Of a stretch of 45,440 nucleotides of DNA, positions 1 through 11,517 are shown piece after piece; position 1 is the first letter of the stretch, and each line of letters starts with the position of its first letter. This stretch comes from Blastococcus sp. (lineage in GTDB: Bacteria > Actinomycetota > Actinomycetes > Mycobacteriales > Geodermatophilaceae), in NCBI GenBank assembly GCA_025465355.1, contig JAODNN010000142.1:1-45440 (forward strand), read 5' to 3'. The notes beneath the pieces are model-generated. The model did not search any database, was not told the DNA's origin, and saw only the letters and a list, made by a program, of their open reading frames with translations. The translations under genes and the position numbers were made by a program.

Positions 1-86
1 AGCCTACGGACGACGCCGAGTGACCCGTGTCCCCGATCCGGCGCGGGCACTCGGAACTGTCGGTGGTCCGACCTAACCTCGGACGC

Positions 87-1025
87 ATGACGGCGATGGT
101 GCACGACGAACAGGTCTCCGAGCCGGCGGCGGAGGCAGAGGACGCTCGCGCTCCGCGCCGGCCCTCCCTGTCGCCCAGCCGCGCGGCCGACTTCAAGACC
201 TGCCCGCTGCTCTACCGTTTCCGCACCATCGACCGGCTGCCGGAGCGCAAGAGCCTCGCCGCCGTCCGCGGCACGCTGGTGCACGCCGTCCTCGAGCGGC
301 TCTACGACCTCCCCGCCCCCAGGCGGACCGTGGAGGCCGCCCAGGAGCTGCTCGCGCCCGCCTGGGCCGAGCTGCGTGAGGAGCCGGGGGTCGCTGACCT
401 TTTCGCCGTGGCGCAGGAGGAGGGCCGGGACAGCACGCCGGCCGCCCCCGAGTCCGTCGACGCCTGGCTCGCCTCAGCCGGGAAGCTGGTCGAGCGGTAC
501 TTCACCCTGGAGGACCCGACCCGCATCCAGCCGGACGGCCGGGAGGAGCTGGTCGAGGTCACGTTGCCCGACGGGCTGCTGCTGCGGGGCTACATCGACC
601 GACTGGACGTCGCGGCGAACGGTGCGCTCCGGGTGGTCGACTACAAGACCGGGTCCACGCCGCGGGAGGCCTTCGAGGGCAAGGCCCTGTTCCAGATGAA
701 GTTCTACGCCCTGGTGCTCTGGCGGACCCGGGGCGTCGTGGCCAGCCAGCTCAAGCTGCTCTACCTGGCCGACGGCGAGGCGCTGACCTACGCCCCCGAC
801 GAAGGTGAGCTGATCCGCTTCGAGCGCACCCTCCAGGCCATCTGGTCGGCCATCGAGCGGGCGGTGGCGACGGGCGACTTCCGGCCCAACAAGACGCGGC
901 TCTGCGGCTGGTGCGACCACCAGGCGGTCTGCCCGGCGTTCGGGGGCACTCCCCCGGCGTTCCCCGCCGAGGCCGCGGCCGCCGCCGGCTGGCAGACCCG
1001 GCTACCGGTCGTCGAGCTGGACTGA
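87..1025 (+). CDS. RecB-family PD-(D/E)XK nuclease with Fe-S cysteines
   Basis: Predicted 312-residue Cas4/AddB-like nuclease acting on DNA ends. The nuclease core is visible as VVDYKTG near residue 205, the D...(D/E)xK part of the PD-(D/E)XK fold. An early cysteine (FKTCPLLYRF, near residue 37) and a C-terminal CGWCDHQAVC cluster match the four-cysteine 4Fe-4S arrangement of AddB/Cas4-type nucleases. There is no helicase domain, so it is a stand-alone RecB-like exonuclease of the kind common in Actinobacteria. The frame is open upstream to 27, but ATG 87 gives the usual N-terminus, shortly before the conserved LSPSRAADFKTCP segment. It is monocistronic and convergent with the HAD gene. The family is secure; the cellular role (repair or end processing) is inferred. 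Confidence 0.85.
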   Translation: MTAMVHDEQVSEPAAEAEDARAPRRPSLSPSRAADFKTCPLLYRFRTIDRLPERKSLAAVRGTLVHAVLERLYDLPAPRRTVEAAQELLAPAWAELREEPGVADLFAVAQEEGRDSTPAAPESVDAWLASAGKLVERYFTLEDPTRIQPDGREELVEVTLPDGLLLRGYIDRLDVAANGALRVVDYKTGSTPREAFEGKALFQMKFYALVLWRTRGVVASQLKLLYLADGEALTYAPDEGELIRFERTLQAIWSAIERAVATGDFRPNKTRLCGWCDHQAVCPAFGGTPPAFPAEAAAAAGWQTRLPVVELD

Positions 1026-1054
1026 AGGGGTCCGATCGCCGCGCGCAGCGGCGA

Positions 1055-1798
1055 TCAGGCGGCCGAGGCCTGGAGGTCGGCGTCCGCCAAGACGGCTGCG
1101 AGCTCGGCGGGTCCGACGCCGAGCAGCCCCTCCCGCAGCGTCAGCGCAGGCGCCGGATGCACGACCTGGATGGTCGGCACGCCGAGCACCGCCGCACCGG
1201 AAGCCAGGCCCGCGGCGATGCCGGCCTGCGAGTCCTCGACGACGACGCATTCCGCGGCCTCCACGCCGAGCGCGTCCATCGCCAGCAGGTACGGCGCCGG
1301 ATCGGGCTTGCGCGCCGGCACCTCGTCTCCGCACAGAGTGTGGTCGAACGGGTCGCTACCCAGGTCGTCGCAGATGGTGCGCAGCACGATGTCGGCGAGT
1401 CGGCGCGGCGTCGTGGTCACCAGGGCGGTGGCCAGTCCCGCCTCCCGCACCGACAGCAGCAGGTCGGCGGCGCCCGGACGCCAGGTGATCTCCTCCGCGA
1501 GCATTCCCGCCGTGGTGTCCTCCACCCACTGCGCGTCCGTGCGCAACTGGGCCTCGCTGCGGGTGACGCCGATGTCGCGGTAGAGGATCTCGATCGACGT
1601 CCGCATGCTCGTGCCCACCGTGGCCCGGCGGGCCTCCGGGGACAACCGGCCGCCGAGCCGCCGTGCCAGCGTGAACAGCGCCTCGCCCCAGTACTGCTCG
1701 GTCTCCACGAGGGTGCCGTCCATGTCCAAGAGGACCGCCCGCAACGGAGCGACCACTGGATCGGGCACGTGCTCTCCACATCGTCCAGTCATCGCCAT
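1055..1798 (-). CDS. HAD-superfamily hydrolase (phosphatase/phosphomutase-like)
   Basis: About 247 residues. Motif I is LLDMDGTLVETE (nucleophile Asp and general acid Asp), motif II is the Thr of LVTTTPRR, motif III is the Lys of ARKPDPAPY, and motif IV is VVVEDSQAGI. A helical cap lies between motifs I and II, as in subfamily I HADs (phosphoglycolate phosphatase and beta-phosphoglucomutase types). All catalytic residues are present, so it should be an active phosphohydrolase; the substrate cannot be told from sequence. It is the last gene of the minus-strand run metH > epimerase > HAD, 36 bp after the epimerase. Start choice is uncertain: ATG 1798 or 1792, or TTG 1816. Confidence 0.8.
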   Translation of the reverse strand: MAMTGRCGEHVPDPVVAPLRAVLLDMDGTLVETEQYWGEALFTLARRLGGRLSPEARRATVGTSMRTSIEILYRDIGVTRSEAQLRTDAQWVEDTTAGMLAEEITWRPGAADLLLSVREAGLATALVTTTPRRLADIVLRTICDDLGSDPFDHTLCGDEVPARKPDPAPYLLAMDALGVEAAECVVVEDSQAGIAAGLASGAAVLGVPTIQVVHPAPALTLREGLLGVGPAELAAVLADADLQASAA

Positions 1799-1834
1799 CG
1801 CCACCACAGTAGGCAACCGGCCGGCGCCGGCCGA

Positions 1835-2812
1835 TCAGCGAGTCGTGTAGATCCCCGTCGTCGTCGGGTGGTAGCCCTTGGCTCCCACGCTGGTCGCGAG
1901 CGCGCTCTCCGGCGTTTCACCGGCGCGAAGCCTGTTGAGCGCGTGGCGGAAGTCATAGCGCGGTTCCCACCCCAGATCGGCCCGCGCCCGGGAACTGTCG
2001 TAGACGCGGTCGATACCGGGGAACATCCGCCAGCCCATCCGGTCGAAAACCTCCCGGTAGTCCGGGAAGAGCCGCGCCACCACCGCGGGCGCGTCCCGGC
2101 GCAGCTCGGCGAGGTCGCCCCGCTGGAACGGCGTGCTCGCACTGACGATGTACCGGCCGAACCCGACCCGGCGAGCCCCCGTCAGGGCGGCCACGTGCGC
2201 CTCCACCACGTCCGACAGGTCGACACGCCGGTAGAGCAGCTCGTTGACCTTGACGTTGGCATCCGCGTACTCGGAACGCACCTGCTCGCTGTCGTCCTCT
2301 TCGGGGAAGAACCGGGAGGTGCGCAGCACCACGCAGGGCAGGCCGTGGTCGCGGGCGACGAGTTCGCACAGGTCCTCGGCCGCGACCTTCGTGACCCCGT
2401 AAATGTTGCGTGGGCGCGGAACGACGTCCTCGGTGATCCAGGCGGCGGGCTCGCCCTCCCCCGGTGTCAGCGCCCGCCCGAACGCGCTGGTGGTGCTGGT
2501 GTGGACGAACGCTCCGACGCCGGCGGCGACCGCTTCCTCCAGCAGGATCAGTGTTCCGGTCACGTTCGTGTCCACGAACGCCTGCCGGGTGTGGGACAAC
2601 ACGTGCGGCTTGTGCAGGGTCGCGGAGTGCACCACGGCGTCCGCACCGGCAACCGCTGCCCGGACCGCGGCGCGGTCGACGACCGATGCGACGACGTCGG
2701 TGTGCTCCGAATCCAGGAGGTCGAGGCCGACGACGTCGTGCCCGGACTCGCGCAGTGTCCGGACGAGCGCCTCTCCCAGGTGTCCGGCACTGCCCGTCAC
2801 CAGGACGCGCAT
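1835..2812 (-). CDS. NAD(P)-dependent epimerase/dehydratase (extended SDR)
   Basis: 325 residues, Rossmann fold of the extended short-chain dehydrogenase family. The cofactor loop TGSAGHLG lies at residues 6-13. A catalytic YxxxK is seen as YGVTK, with an upstream Ser/Thr cluster (HTSTTSAFG). Such enzymes epimerise, dehydrate or reduce nucleotide sugars or related carbonyls; the substrate is not evident. The frame stays open far upstream inside metH, but ATG 2812 immediately precedes the Rossmann beta-strand (MRVLVTGSAG) and is clearly the start. The metH stop is 101 bp upstream, and that gap holds a large hairpin (2852-2903), so co-transcription with metH is uncertain. Confidence 0.85.
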   Translation of the reverse strand: MRVLVTGSAGHLGEALVRTLRESGHDVVGLDLLDSEHTDVVASVVDRAAVRAAVAGADAVVHSATLHKPHVLSHTRQAFVDTNVTGTLILLEEAVAAGVGAFVHTSTTSAFGRALTPGEGEPAAWITEDVVPRPRNIYGVTKVAAEDLCELVARDHGLPCVVLRTSRFFPEEDDSEQVRSEYADANVKVNELLYRRVDLSDVVEAHVAALTGARRVGFGRYIVSASTPFQRGDLAELRRDAPAVVARLFPDYREVFDRMGWRMFPGIDRVYDSSRARADLGWEPRYDFRHALNRLRAGETPESALATSVGAKGYHPTTTGIYTTR

Positions 2813-2830
2813 CGGCCCCGCCCCGGTCGG

Positions 2831-2903
2831 CCGGCCCCCGTCCAGAGCCGGCCCCCGTGCAGGGTCCCGCGGCGAGCGGAGCGAGTCGTGGGGGGCACGG
2901 GGG
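2831..2903. repeat. Intergenic direct repeat and long hairpin between metH and epimerase
   Basis: The 11-mer CCGGCCCCCGT occurs at 2831-2841 and 2848-2858. CCCCCGTGC at 2852-2860 pairs perfectly with GCACGGGGG at 2895-2903 around a GC-rich loop containing GAGCGGAGCGAG. It could be a terminator-like attenuator or a dispersed REP-type element. No U-tract follows on either strand, which argues against a simple intrinsic terminator. Confidence 0.5.
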
Positions 2904-2913
2904 TCCTTCGACT

Positions 2914-6714
<3,801 letters not shown>

Positions 6715-6753
6715 AGGCGATCCTCAGTGGTCTCTTCGATGTGCGGTGGAAGC

Positions 6754-6809
6754 CCTGGACGCCGGCTCCCCGGTGGGCCGGTCCAGGCGGGTGCGTTGCC
6801 GGGCCTGGA
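6754..6809 (-). promoter_or_regulatory. Possible structured leader of metH with alternative pairings
   Basis: On the minus strand, TCCAGGC (6809-6803) pairs perfectly over 7 bp with GCCTGGA (6788-6782). The middle segment also pairs with TCCAGG at 6759-6754, which would enclose a second small hairpin (6777-6781 with 6762-6766). The two arrangements exclude each other, as in attenuators and riboswitches. The last segment is about 40 nt before the metH start. It matches no riboswitch consensus I could recall; in GC-rich DNA such pairings can arise by chance. Confidence 0.3.
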
Positions 6810-6927
6810 GGACATGGTCTCACTTCGCGCGCGTTGCGCTCGCGTAGATACCTGCCGACGTCAGGTCCGGTCTCTCGGCGGGACGCAGATCCCAGCCGAA
6901 GGCCGCGACCGACGTAGGCTGGGAGAG

Positions 6928-7791
6928 GTGATCGACCCGACGTCCCCACATGAGGACCTGCCCCAGCTGACCGACCCCGTGGTGGTCGTCGCCTTCGAGG
7001 GCTGGAACGACGCTGGGGACGCCGCGACCGGGGCGGTCGAACACCTGGAGCTGATCTGGGATGCGAAGCCACTGGCCGCGCTGGACCCGGAGGACTACTA
7101 CGACTTCCAGGTCAACCGGCCGACGGTCTCCCTGGTGGGCGGCCTGAGCCGTCGCATCGAGTGGCCGACGACCCGGATCTCCGTGGCCCGGCCGCCGGGC
7201 AGCGAGCGGGACGTCGTCCTCATCCGCGGCATCGAGCCCAACATGCGTTGGCGCGGGTTCTGCGCGGAACTCCTCGACCTGCTGCGCGAGCTCGACGTCC
7301 AGATGGTCGTGGCCCTCGGCGCGCTGCTTGCCGACACGCCGCACACCCGCCCCACCCCGGTCAGCGGCACTGCGTACGACGCCGAGTCGGCCCGGACCTA
7401 CGGGCTGGAGACCTCCCGCTACGAGGGGCCGACCGGGATCCTCGGCGTCTTCCAGGACGCCTGCGTGCAGGCCGGGCTTCCCGCGATCAGCTTCTGGGCC
7501 GCCGTTCCGCACTACGTCTCGCAGCCGCCGTCGCCGCGAGCGACCGTGGCGCTCCTGCAGCGGGTCGAGGAGGTGCTCGAGCTGACCGTGCCGCTCGGCG
7601 CCCTGCCGCAGCAGGCCGACGACTGGGTCAAGACCGTCGACGAGATGGCGAACGAGGACGACGAGGTCGTGGAGTACGTGCGTTCCCTCGAGGAGCGGGC
7701 CGCCGAGGTCGACCTCTCGCAGGCGAACGGTGACCAGATCGCCCGGGAGTTCGAGCGCTACCTGCGCCGCCGCGGCTCCTCCCCCAGCTGA
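6928..7791 (+). CDS. PAC2-family (proteasome-assembly-chaperone-like) protein
   Basis: 287 residues. The PAC2 fold is suggested by VVVAFEGWNDAGDAATGAVEHL near the N-terminus, then VLIRGIEPNMRW, VVALGALLADTPHTRP and the C-terminal helical part. Actinobacteria that have 20S proteasomes and Pup carry PAC2-like proteins, but their function there is not settled. I chose GTG 6928, preceded by GGGAGAG, because residues read from ATG 6727 lack conservation-like features and the conserved region starts soon after 6928. It diverges from metH and converges on dgt, with a 22-bp palindrome between the two stops. Confidence 0.8.
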   Translation: MIDPTSPHEDLPQLTDPVVVVAFEGWNDAGDAATGAVEHLELIWDAKPLAALDPEDYYDFQVNRPTVSLVGGLSRRIEWPTTRISVARPPGSERDVVLIRGIEPNMRWRGFCAELLDLLRELDVQMVVALGALLADTPHTRPTPVSGTAYDAESARTYGLETSRYEGPTGILGVFQDACVQAGLPAISFWAAVPHYVSQPPSPRATVALLQRVEEVLELTVPLGALPQQADDWVKTVDEMANEDDEVVEYVRSLEERAAEVDLSQANGDQIAREFERYLRRRGSSPS

Positions 7792-7795
7792 AGAA

Positions 7796-7817
7796 GGCCC
7801 CGTCCCGGGACGGGGCC
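7796..7817. terminator. Perfect 22-bp palindrome, probable bidirectional terminator
   Basis: Positions 7796-7806 (GGCCCCGTCCC) are exactly complementary to 7807-7817. It lies between the convergent PAC2 and dgt genes, and the last base is the third base of the dgt TAG stop codon. On the minus strand it is followed by TTCTTC, a weak U-tract; on the plus strand there is none, as is common for actinobacterial terminators. Confidence 0.7.
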
Positions 7818-8869
7818 TACAGCGGCGGCAGTAGCGGGGTCATCCGGATCGTCGCGTCGGAATCGAAGAGCCGGTCGTGCATCGACAGCGCGAACCGGTC
7901 GGTCATTCCGGACACGTAGTCGACGACCTGGGTCACCGCGTCGGCCTCGGTGTCGCGGTAGCTGGCGGGTATGAGCTCGGGGTGGGCCAGGTGGTGGTCG
8001 ACGAGCCGCCGGATGACGTCGATGGCCACGTGCTTCTGCCCCGCGGCGGTCTGCGAGTTGTAGACCCGCTCGAACATGAAGGCCCGCAACTCGTGCATCG
8101 CCTCGAGCGGCGCGGGTGCCATGACGACGGCGCCGGCGGTGTTGCCGGGCGAGAGGCTCCCCTCGACAACGGCCTCGATCATCGTGCCGACCATCTCGCT
8201 GCCCGGCTCGCCGAAGACGTCGCGGGCGCGCTCGGGGAGGTCCTGGAACCGCACCACGCCGGCCCGGATGGCGTCCAGCGCGTCGTGGGAGAGATAGCCG
8301 ATGCGGTCGGCGTAGCGGACGCACTCGCCCTCGTGGGTGGACGGAGGCGGATCGATCTTCCAGCTGTGCGCCCGGACGCCGTCGCGCACCTCCCACGTCA
8401 GGTTGAGCTGCTCGAGCACCTCCACGATCCGCACACCCTGGGCGGCGTGGTGCCAGCCGCCGGGAACGTAGGGCTCGAGCGCGTCCTCACCCAGGTGCCC
8501 GAACGGTGAGTGGCCGAGGTCGTGCGCCAGGGCGATCGCCTCGGCCAGGGTCTCGTTGAGCGCGAGGGCCCGGGCGAGCGAACGAGCGACCTGGGTGACC
8601 TGCAGCGTGTGGGTCAACCGGGTGACGTAGTGGTCGCCGTCAGGGTTCAGGAAGACCTGCGTCTTGTGCTTGAGCCGGCGGAAAGCCTTGGCGTGCAGGA
8701 TGCGGTCGCGGTCGCGCTCGAAGGCGGTGCGCAACTGGTCCTCGGGTTCGGGGTGCGCCCGTCCGCGCGTCGCCGACGAGCGGACCGCCGCAGGTGCCAG
8801 CTGCTCCTCAGCTCGTTCCCGCGCCGCCCGGTCGGTGAACCGGAACGTGCTCGCGGGAGCCGCCGTCAT
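7817..8869 (-). CDS. dgt: Deoxyguanosinetriphosphate triphosphohydrolase-like protein
   Basis: 350 residues, HD-domain dNTPase that would hydrolyse dGTP (or other dNTPs) to nucleoside and triphosphate. Signature residues are visible: [27 protein letters not shown], the HD pair in [13 protein letters not shown], and a downstream Asp in [11 protein letters not shown]. The start ATG 8869 overlaps the mshC stop as ATGA, so it is translated by coupling with mshC; an upstream in-frame start at 8899 would lie inside mshC. Length and motifs fit the bacterial dGTPase-like family type 2. It ends at a palindromic terminator. Confidence 0.92.
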   Translation of the reverse strand: MTAAPASTFRFTDRAARERAEEQLAPAAVRSSATRGRAHPEPEDQLRTAFERDRDRILHAKAFRRLKHKTQVFLNPDGDHYVTRLTHTLQVTQVARSLARALALNETLAEAIALAHDLGHSPFGHLGEDALEPYVPGGWHHAAQGVRIVEVLEQLNLTWEVRDGVRAHSWKIDPPPSTHEGECVRYADRIGYLSHDALDAIRAGVVRFQDLPERARDVFGEPGSEMVGTMIEAVVEGSLSPGNTAGAVVMAPAPLEAMHELRAFMFERVYNSQTAAGQKHVAIDVIRRLVDHHLAHPELIPASYRDTEADAVTQVVDYVSGMTDRFALSMHDRLFDSDATIRMTPLLPPL

Positions 8870-10146
8870 CCGCGGTCCAGCGCCGTCGGCTCCGCACACG
8901 GCTCCAGTGCCACGCCGAGCAGGGCGTCCACGGCATCACACACCATGCGCGGCGCCTCGTCCTCCAGATCGGCGTCGTCCCCCGCCAGGCTCTGCTGTGC
9001 CCAGGCATCCACCAGCGCGATCGCGCCCGGCGTGTCGAGGTCGTCGGCGAGTCGCTCGCGCAGTCCGAGCAGCACTGCCGCGGCGGGTGCGCCGGCGTCC
9101 AGCGCGACCGCCCTCCGCCAGGTGGCCAGCCGCTCTTCCGCGGTCGAGAGCAGGTCCGCCGTCCAGAAGCGGTCGGTGCGGTAGTGCCCGGAGAGCAGCG
9201 CCAGGCGGATCGCCATCGGGTCCACACCGTCGCCGCGCAGGCGCGAGACGAAGACCAGGTTGCCCTTGCTCTTGCTCATCTTCTCGCCGTCGAGACCGAT
9301 CATCGCCGTGTGCACGTAGGCCCGGGCAAAGGGCTTGGTGGCGGTCAGTGCCTCGGCATGGACGGCGGAGTACTCGTGGTGCGGGAACACCAGATCGCTG
9401 CCGCCGCCCTGCACGTCGAAGCCCATGCCGATCGTGTCCAGCGCGATCGTCGCGCACTCGATGTGCCAGCCAGGCCGGCCGGCGACACCCTGCGGACCAG
9501 GCCACGACGGCTCGCCGGGGCGCTCGCCACGCCACAGCAGCGGGTCGAGCCGGTTGCGTTTGCCCGGACGGTCGGGGTCACCGCCACGCTCGGCGAACAG
9601 CCGGAGCATGGTCGCCTCGTCGTAGCCGGACTCCCCACCGAACCCGGGTGCCTGCGCCACGTCGTGGTAGACGTCGCCGGACCCGTCGTCGAGGACGTAG
9701 GCCAGGCCTTCCTCGAGCAGCGTCTCGATCCGCACCACGATCCGCGGGATCGACTCGACCGCGCCCACGAAGTTCTCGGGCGGCAGGATCCCCAACGCCG
9801 TCATGTCCTCGCGGAAGAGCGCGGTCTCGCGCATGGCGAGGACGATCCAGTCCTCGCCGTCCCGCTCGGCACGCTCGAGCAGGGGATCATCGATGTCGGT
9901 CACGTTCTGCACGTAGTGGACGGCGTGCCCTGCGTCGCGCCACATCCGGTTGATCAGGTCGAACGCAAGAAAGGTCGCGGCGTGACCGAGGTGCGTGGCG
10001 TCGTAGGGCGTGATGCCGCAGACGTACATCCGCGCCGTCCGGTCCGGCGTGGTGGCGACCACCTCTCCCCGGGCGGTGTCGTGGAGCTTGAGTACGGGAC
10101 CGGACCCCGGCAGGGTCGGCAGCAATGGAGCAGGCCAGGCGAGCAC
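8866..10146 (-). CDS. mshC: L-cysteine:1D-myo-inosityl 2-amino-2-deoxy-alpha-D-glucopyranoside ligase
   Basis: 426 residues. It joins cysteine to GlcN-Ins with ATP in the third step of mycothiol synthesis, using a cysteinyl-tRNA-synthetase-like fold. The start MLAWP, zinc-ligand-type C43 (YVCGITPYD), class I HIGH-like HLGH (52-55), WHIECATIA and the KMSKS motif ([10 protein letters not shown], near 290) are all present. It lacks the tRNA-binding C-terminal domain of true CysS, as expected of MshC. It overlaps dgt by ATGA and diverges from a mycothiol-dependent-enzyme homologue at 10,260. Confidence 0.95.
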   Translation of the reverse strand: MLAWPAPLLPTLPGSGPVLKLHDTARGEVVATTPDRTARMYVCGITPYDATHLGHAATFLAFDLINRMWRDAGHAVHYVQNVTDIDDPLLERAERDGEDWIVLAMRETALFREDMTALGILPPENFVGAVESIPRIVVRIETLLEEGLAYVLDDGSGDVYHDVAQAPGFGGESGYDEATMLRLFAERGGDPDRPGKRNRLDPLLWRGERPGEPSWPGPQGVAGRPGWHIECATIALDTIGMGFDVQGGGSDLVFPHHEYSAVHAEALTATKPFARAYVHTAMIGLDGEKMSKSKGNLVFVSRLRGDGVDPMAIRLALLSGHYRTDRFWTADLLSTAEERLATWRRAVALDAGAPAAAVLLGLRERLADDLDTPGAIALVDAWAQQSLAGDDADLEDEAPRMVCDAVDALLGVALEPCAEPTALDRG

Positions 10147-10170
10147 AGCACGAGCCTAGATCGGGGTCCT

Positions 10171-10189
10171 GACGCCGCTCCGCGGCGTC
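10171..10189. promoter_or_regulatory. Inverted repeat in the mshC / isomerase divergent region
   Basis: GACGCCGC and GCGGCGTC form a perfect 8-bp stem with a 3-nt loop, 25 bp upstream of mshC and 71 bp upstream of the divergent gene. It could be an operator for either gene or a leader hairpin of the mshC transcript. Confidence 0.4.
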
Positions 10190-10259
10190 CGCCGGGGTGT
10201 GTTCCGTCCGGCAGGTCACCTACCGTCCTGGGGCAGGGTCCGCCGACAGAGGATGAGCG

Positions 10260-10976
10260 ATGGAGCGCGAGGGGTACCTGGAGGTTCTGCGACGGACCGA
10301 CGCCCGGTTCGCCGAGGCCGCCGCACAGGCGGTCCTGGCGCGCGGCTGGTCCGCGCCGGTGCCCGGCTGTCCCGGATGGACCCTCGCCGATCTCGTCTGG
10401 CACCTGGCGGAGGTGCAGCACTTCTGGGCGTGGGTCGTGCGCACCCGCGCGCAGGACCCGTCCGGTTACGTGGAACCGGAACGCCGCCCGAACGACGAAC
10501 TGCTGGCCTGGCAGGTCGTCCAGAGCGTCGAACTGGAGACGGCGCTGACCCGAGCGGATCCCGCCGAGCGGGTGTGGACGTGGGCTCCTCAGAAGGATGT
10601 CGCGTTCGTGCTGCGCCGGCAGGTCCATGAGGTGGTCGTGCACACCGTCGACGTGGAGCAGGTGCTCGACGACTTCCGCCCGGTGCCGACAGATGTCGGC
10701 CTCGACGGGCTCGACGAGTGGCTCGAGGTGTGGGTCCCCCGCACGCTGCCGAACGGGCCGCCGGAGAACGCCGAGCCGGTGGCCTTCCACGCCGTGGACG
10801 CCCACGCCGAGCGCATGCTCTTCGCCGGGTCCAAGCCGTTTCCCATCGCCACGGTGACCGGCATCGCCGGAGACCTGATGTTGGAGGTCTGGCGACGGGT
10901 GCCGTACGAGGTGTTGACGGTGGACGGTGACCCGGTCCAGGCCACCGCGATGATCGAACTGGTGGAACTCGAGTAG
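10260..10976 (+). CDS. Maleylpyruvate isomerase family mycothiol-dependent enzyme homologue
   Basis: 238 residues, DinB-like four-helix N-terminal domain followed by an MDMPI C-terminal domain. Recognisable blocks are WSAPVPGCPGWTLADLVWHLAEVQHFWAW and RRQVHEVVVHTVDVEQ. The conserved histidines (WHLAE, and HEVVVHTVD) are those that bind divalent metal in mycothiol-dependent maleylpyruvate isomerase. The family uses mycothiol as cofactor in isomerisation or thiol transfer; most members have no known substrate. Its place beside mshC fits a mycothiol link but is not proof. The ATG has GAGGATGAGCG upstream as a weak RBS. Confidence 0.75.
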   Translation: MEREGYLEVLRRTDARFAEAAAQAVLARGWSAPVPGCPGWTLADLVWHLAEVQHFWAWVVRTRAQDPSGYVEPERRPNDELLAWQVVQSVELETALTRADPAERVWTWAPQKDVAFVLRRQVHEVVVHTVDVEQVLDDFRPVPTDVGLDGLDEWLEVWVPRTLPNGPPENAEPVAFHAVDAHAERMLFAGSKPFPIATVTGIAGDLMLEVWRRVPYEVLTVDGDPVQATAMIELVELE

Positions 10977-11027
10977 CGGGTCAGGCTGACAATTCGCGAT
11001 CACGGGCGACGTGTGGACCGGAGCAGG

Positions 11028-11438
11028 TCACCACGTGAGGTAGGACATGGCGGCCAGCAAGCGGCGGCGCTCGAAGTCGTTACCGCGAACGATTATCCGG
11101 TCGGCGATGCACTCGATGGCCGCGGTCGTCTCCTGGTAGTAGATGTGCTGCATCGTCTCGGCGAGCAGCACGCAGAGGATCCGCGGACGTTCGGGCAGAC
11201 CGACGGCCACTGACTGCACCAGACCGTTGTCGATGAGGACCGTGAAGTCCATCTGCACGTCCGGCATCCGGACGACGAGCGGCCAGTCCTTCCACCTCGA
11301 CACCGCCGCGACGGTGTCCTTGTTCAGGTTCCACCTGTGCATGTAGAAGTCCTCGAGGATGTCCCGGAGGTATGGCCCGGTCGCCGTCTCCGGACGAGGG
11401 ATGAAGTGACTGCCTGTCGGATCCTGGACCTGCGGCAT
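11028..11438 (-). CDS. Small SCP2-like (sterol-carrier fold) protein
   Basis: 136 residues. The C-terminal half (FTVLIDNGLVQSVAVG... TTAAIECIADRIIVRGNDFERRRLL) follows the strand-helix pattern and IxVRGD-like end of SCP2-type lipid-binding domains; I rate this match moderate. No signal peptide or membrane segment is present. The start ATG 11438 is well supported by GGGAGAGAG directly upstream. It lies 79 bp after the MFS gene on the same strand and is probably the last gene of the catabolic operon. It might bind a hydrophobic pathway intermediate; this is inference. Confidence 0.5.
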   Translation of the reverse strand: MPQVQDPTGSHFIPRPETATGPYLRDILEDFYMHRWNLNKDTVAAVSRWKDWPLVVRMPDVQMDFTVLIDNGLVQSVAVGLPERPRILCVLLAETMQHIYYQETTAAIECIADRIIVRGNDFERRRLLAAMSYLTW

Positions 11439-11517
11439 CTCTCTCCCTAGTCGTGGCGACGCGCGTGCTTCGAGTGGGTATTGCGAGTTCGAGCCGGACG
11501 GGCGGTCTCCCGGCGAG

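Noticed and set aside
6715-6927. Cobalamin, SAM or SAH riboswitch upstream of metH
   Set aside because: I looked for the B12 box, the SAM-I/SAM-IV core and the SAH-motif core. Only short partial matches (GGCAAC, GACCACTG) were present, not the full consensus of any class.
11027-11041. Terminator between the isomerase homologue (stop 10976) and the SCP2-like gene (stop 11028)
   Set aside because: The best pairing (CGTGTGGACC with GGTCACCACG, 11010-11036) has two internal mismatches and no U-tract, too weak to annotate.
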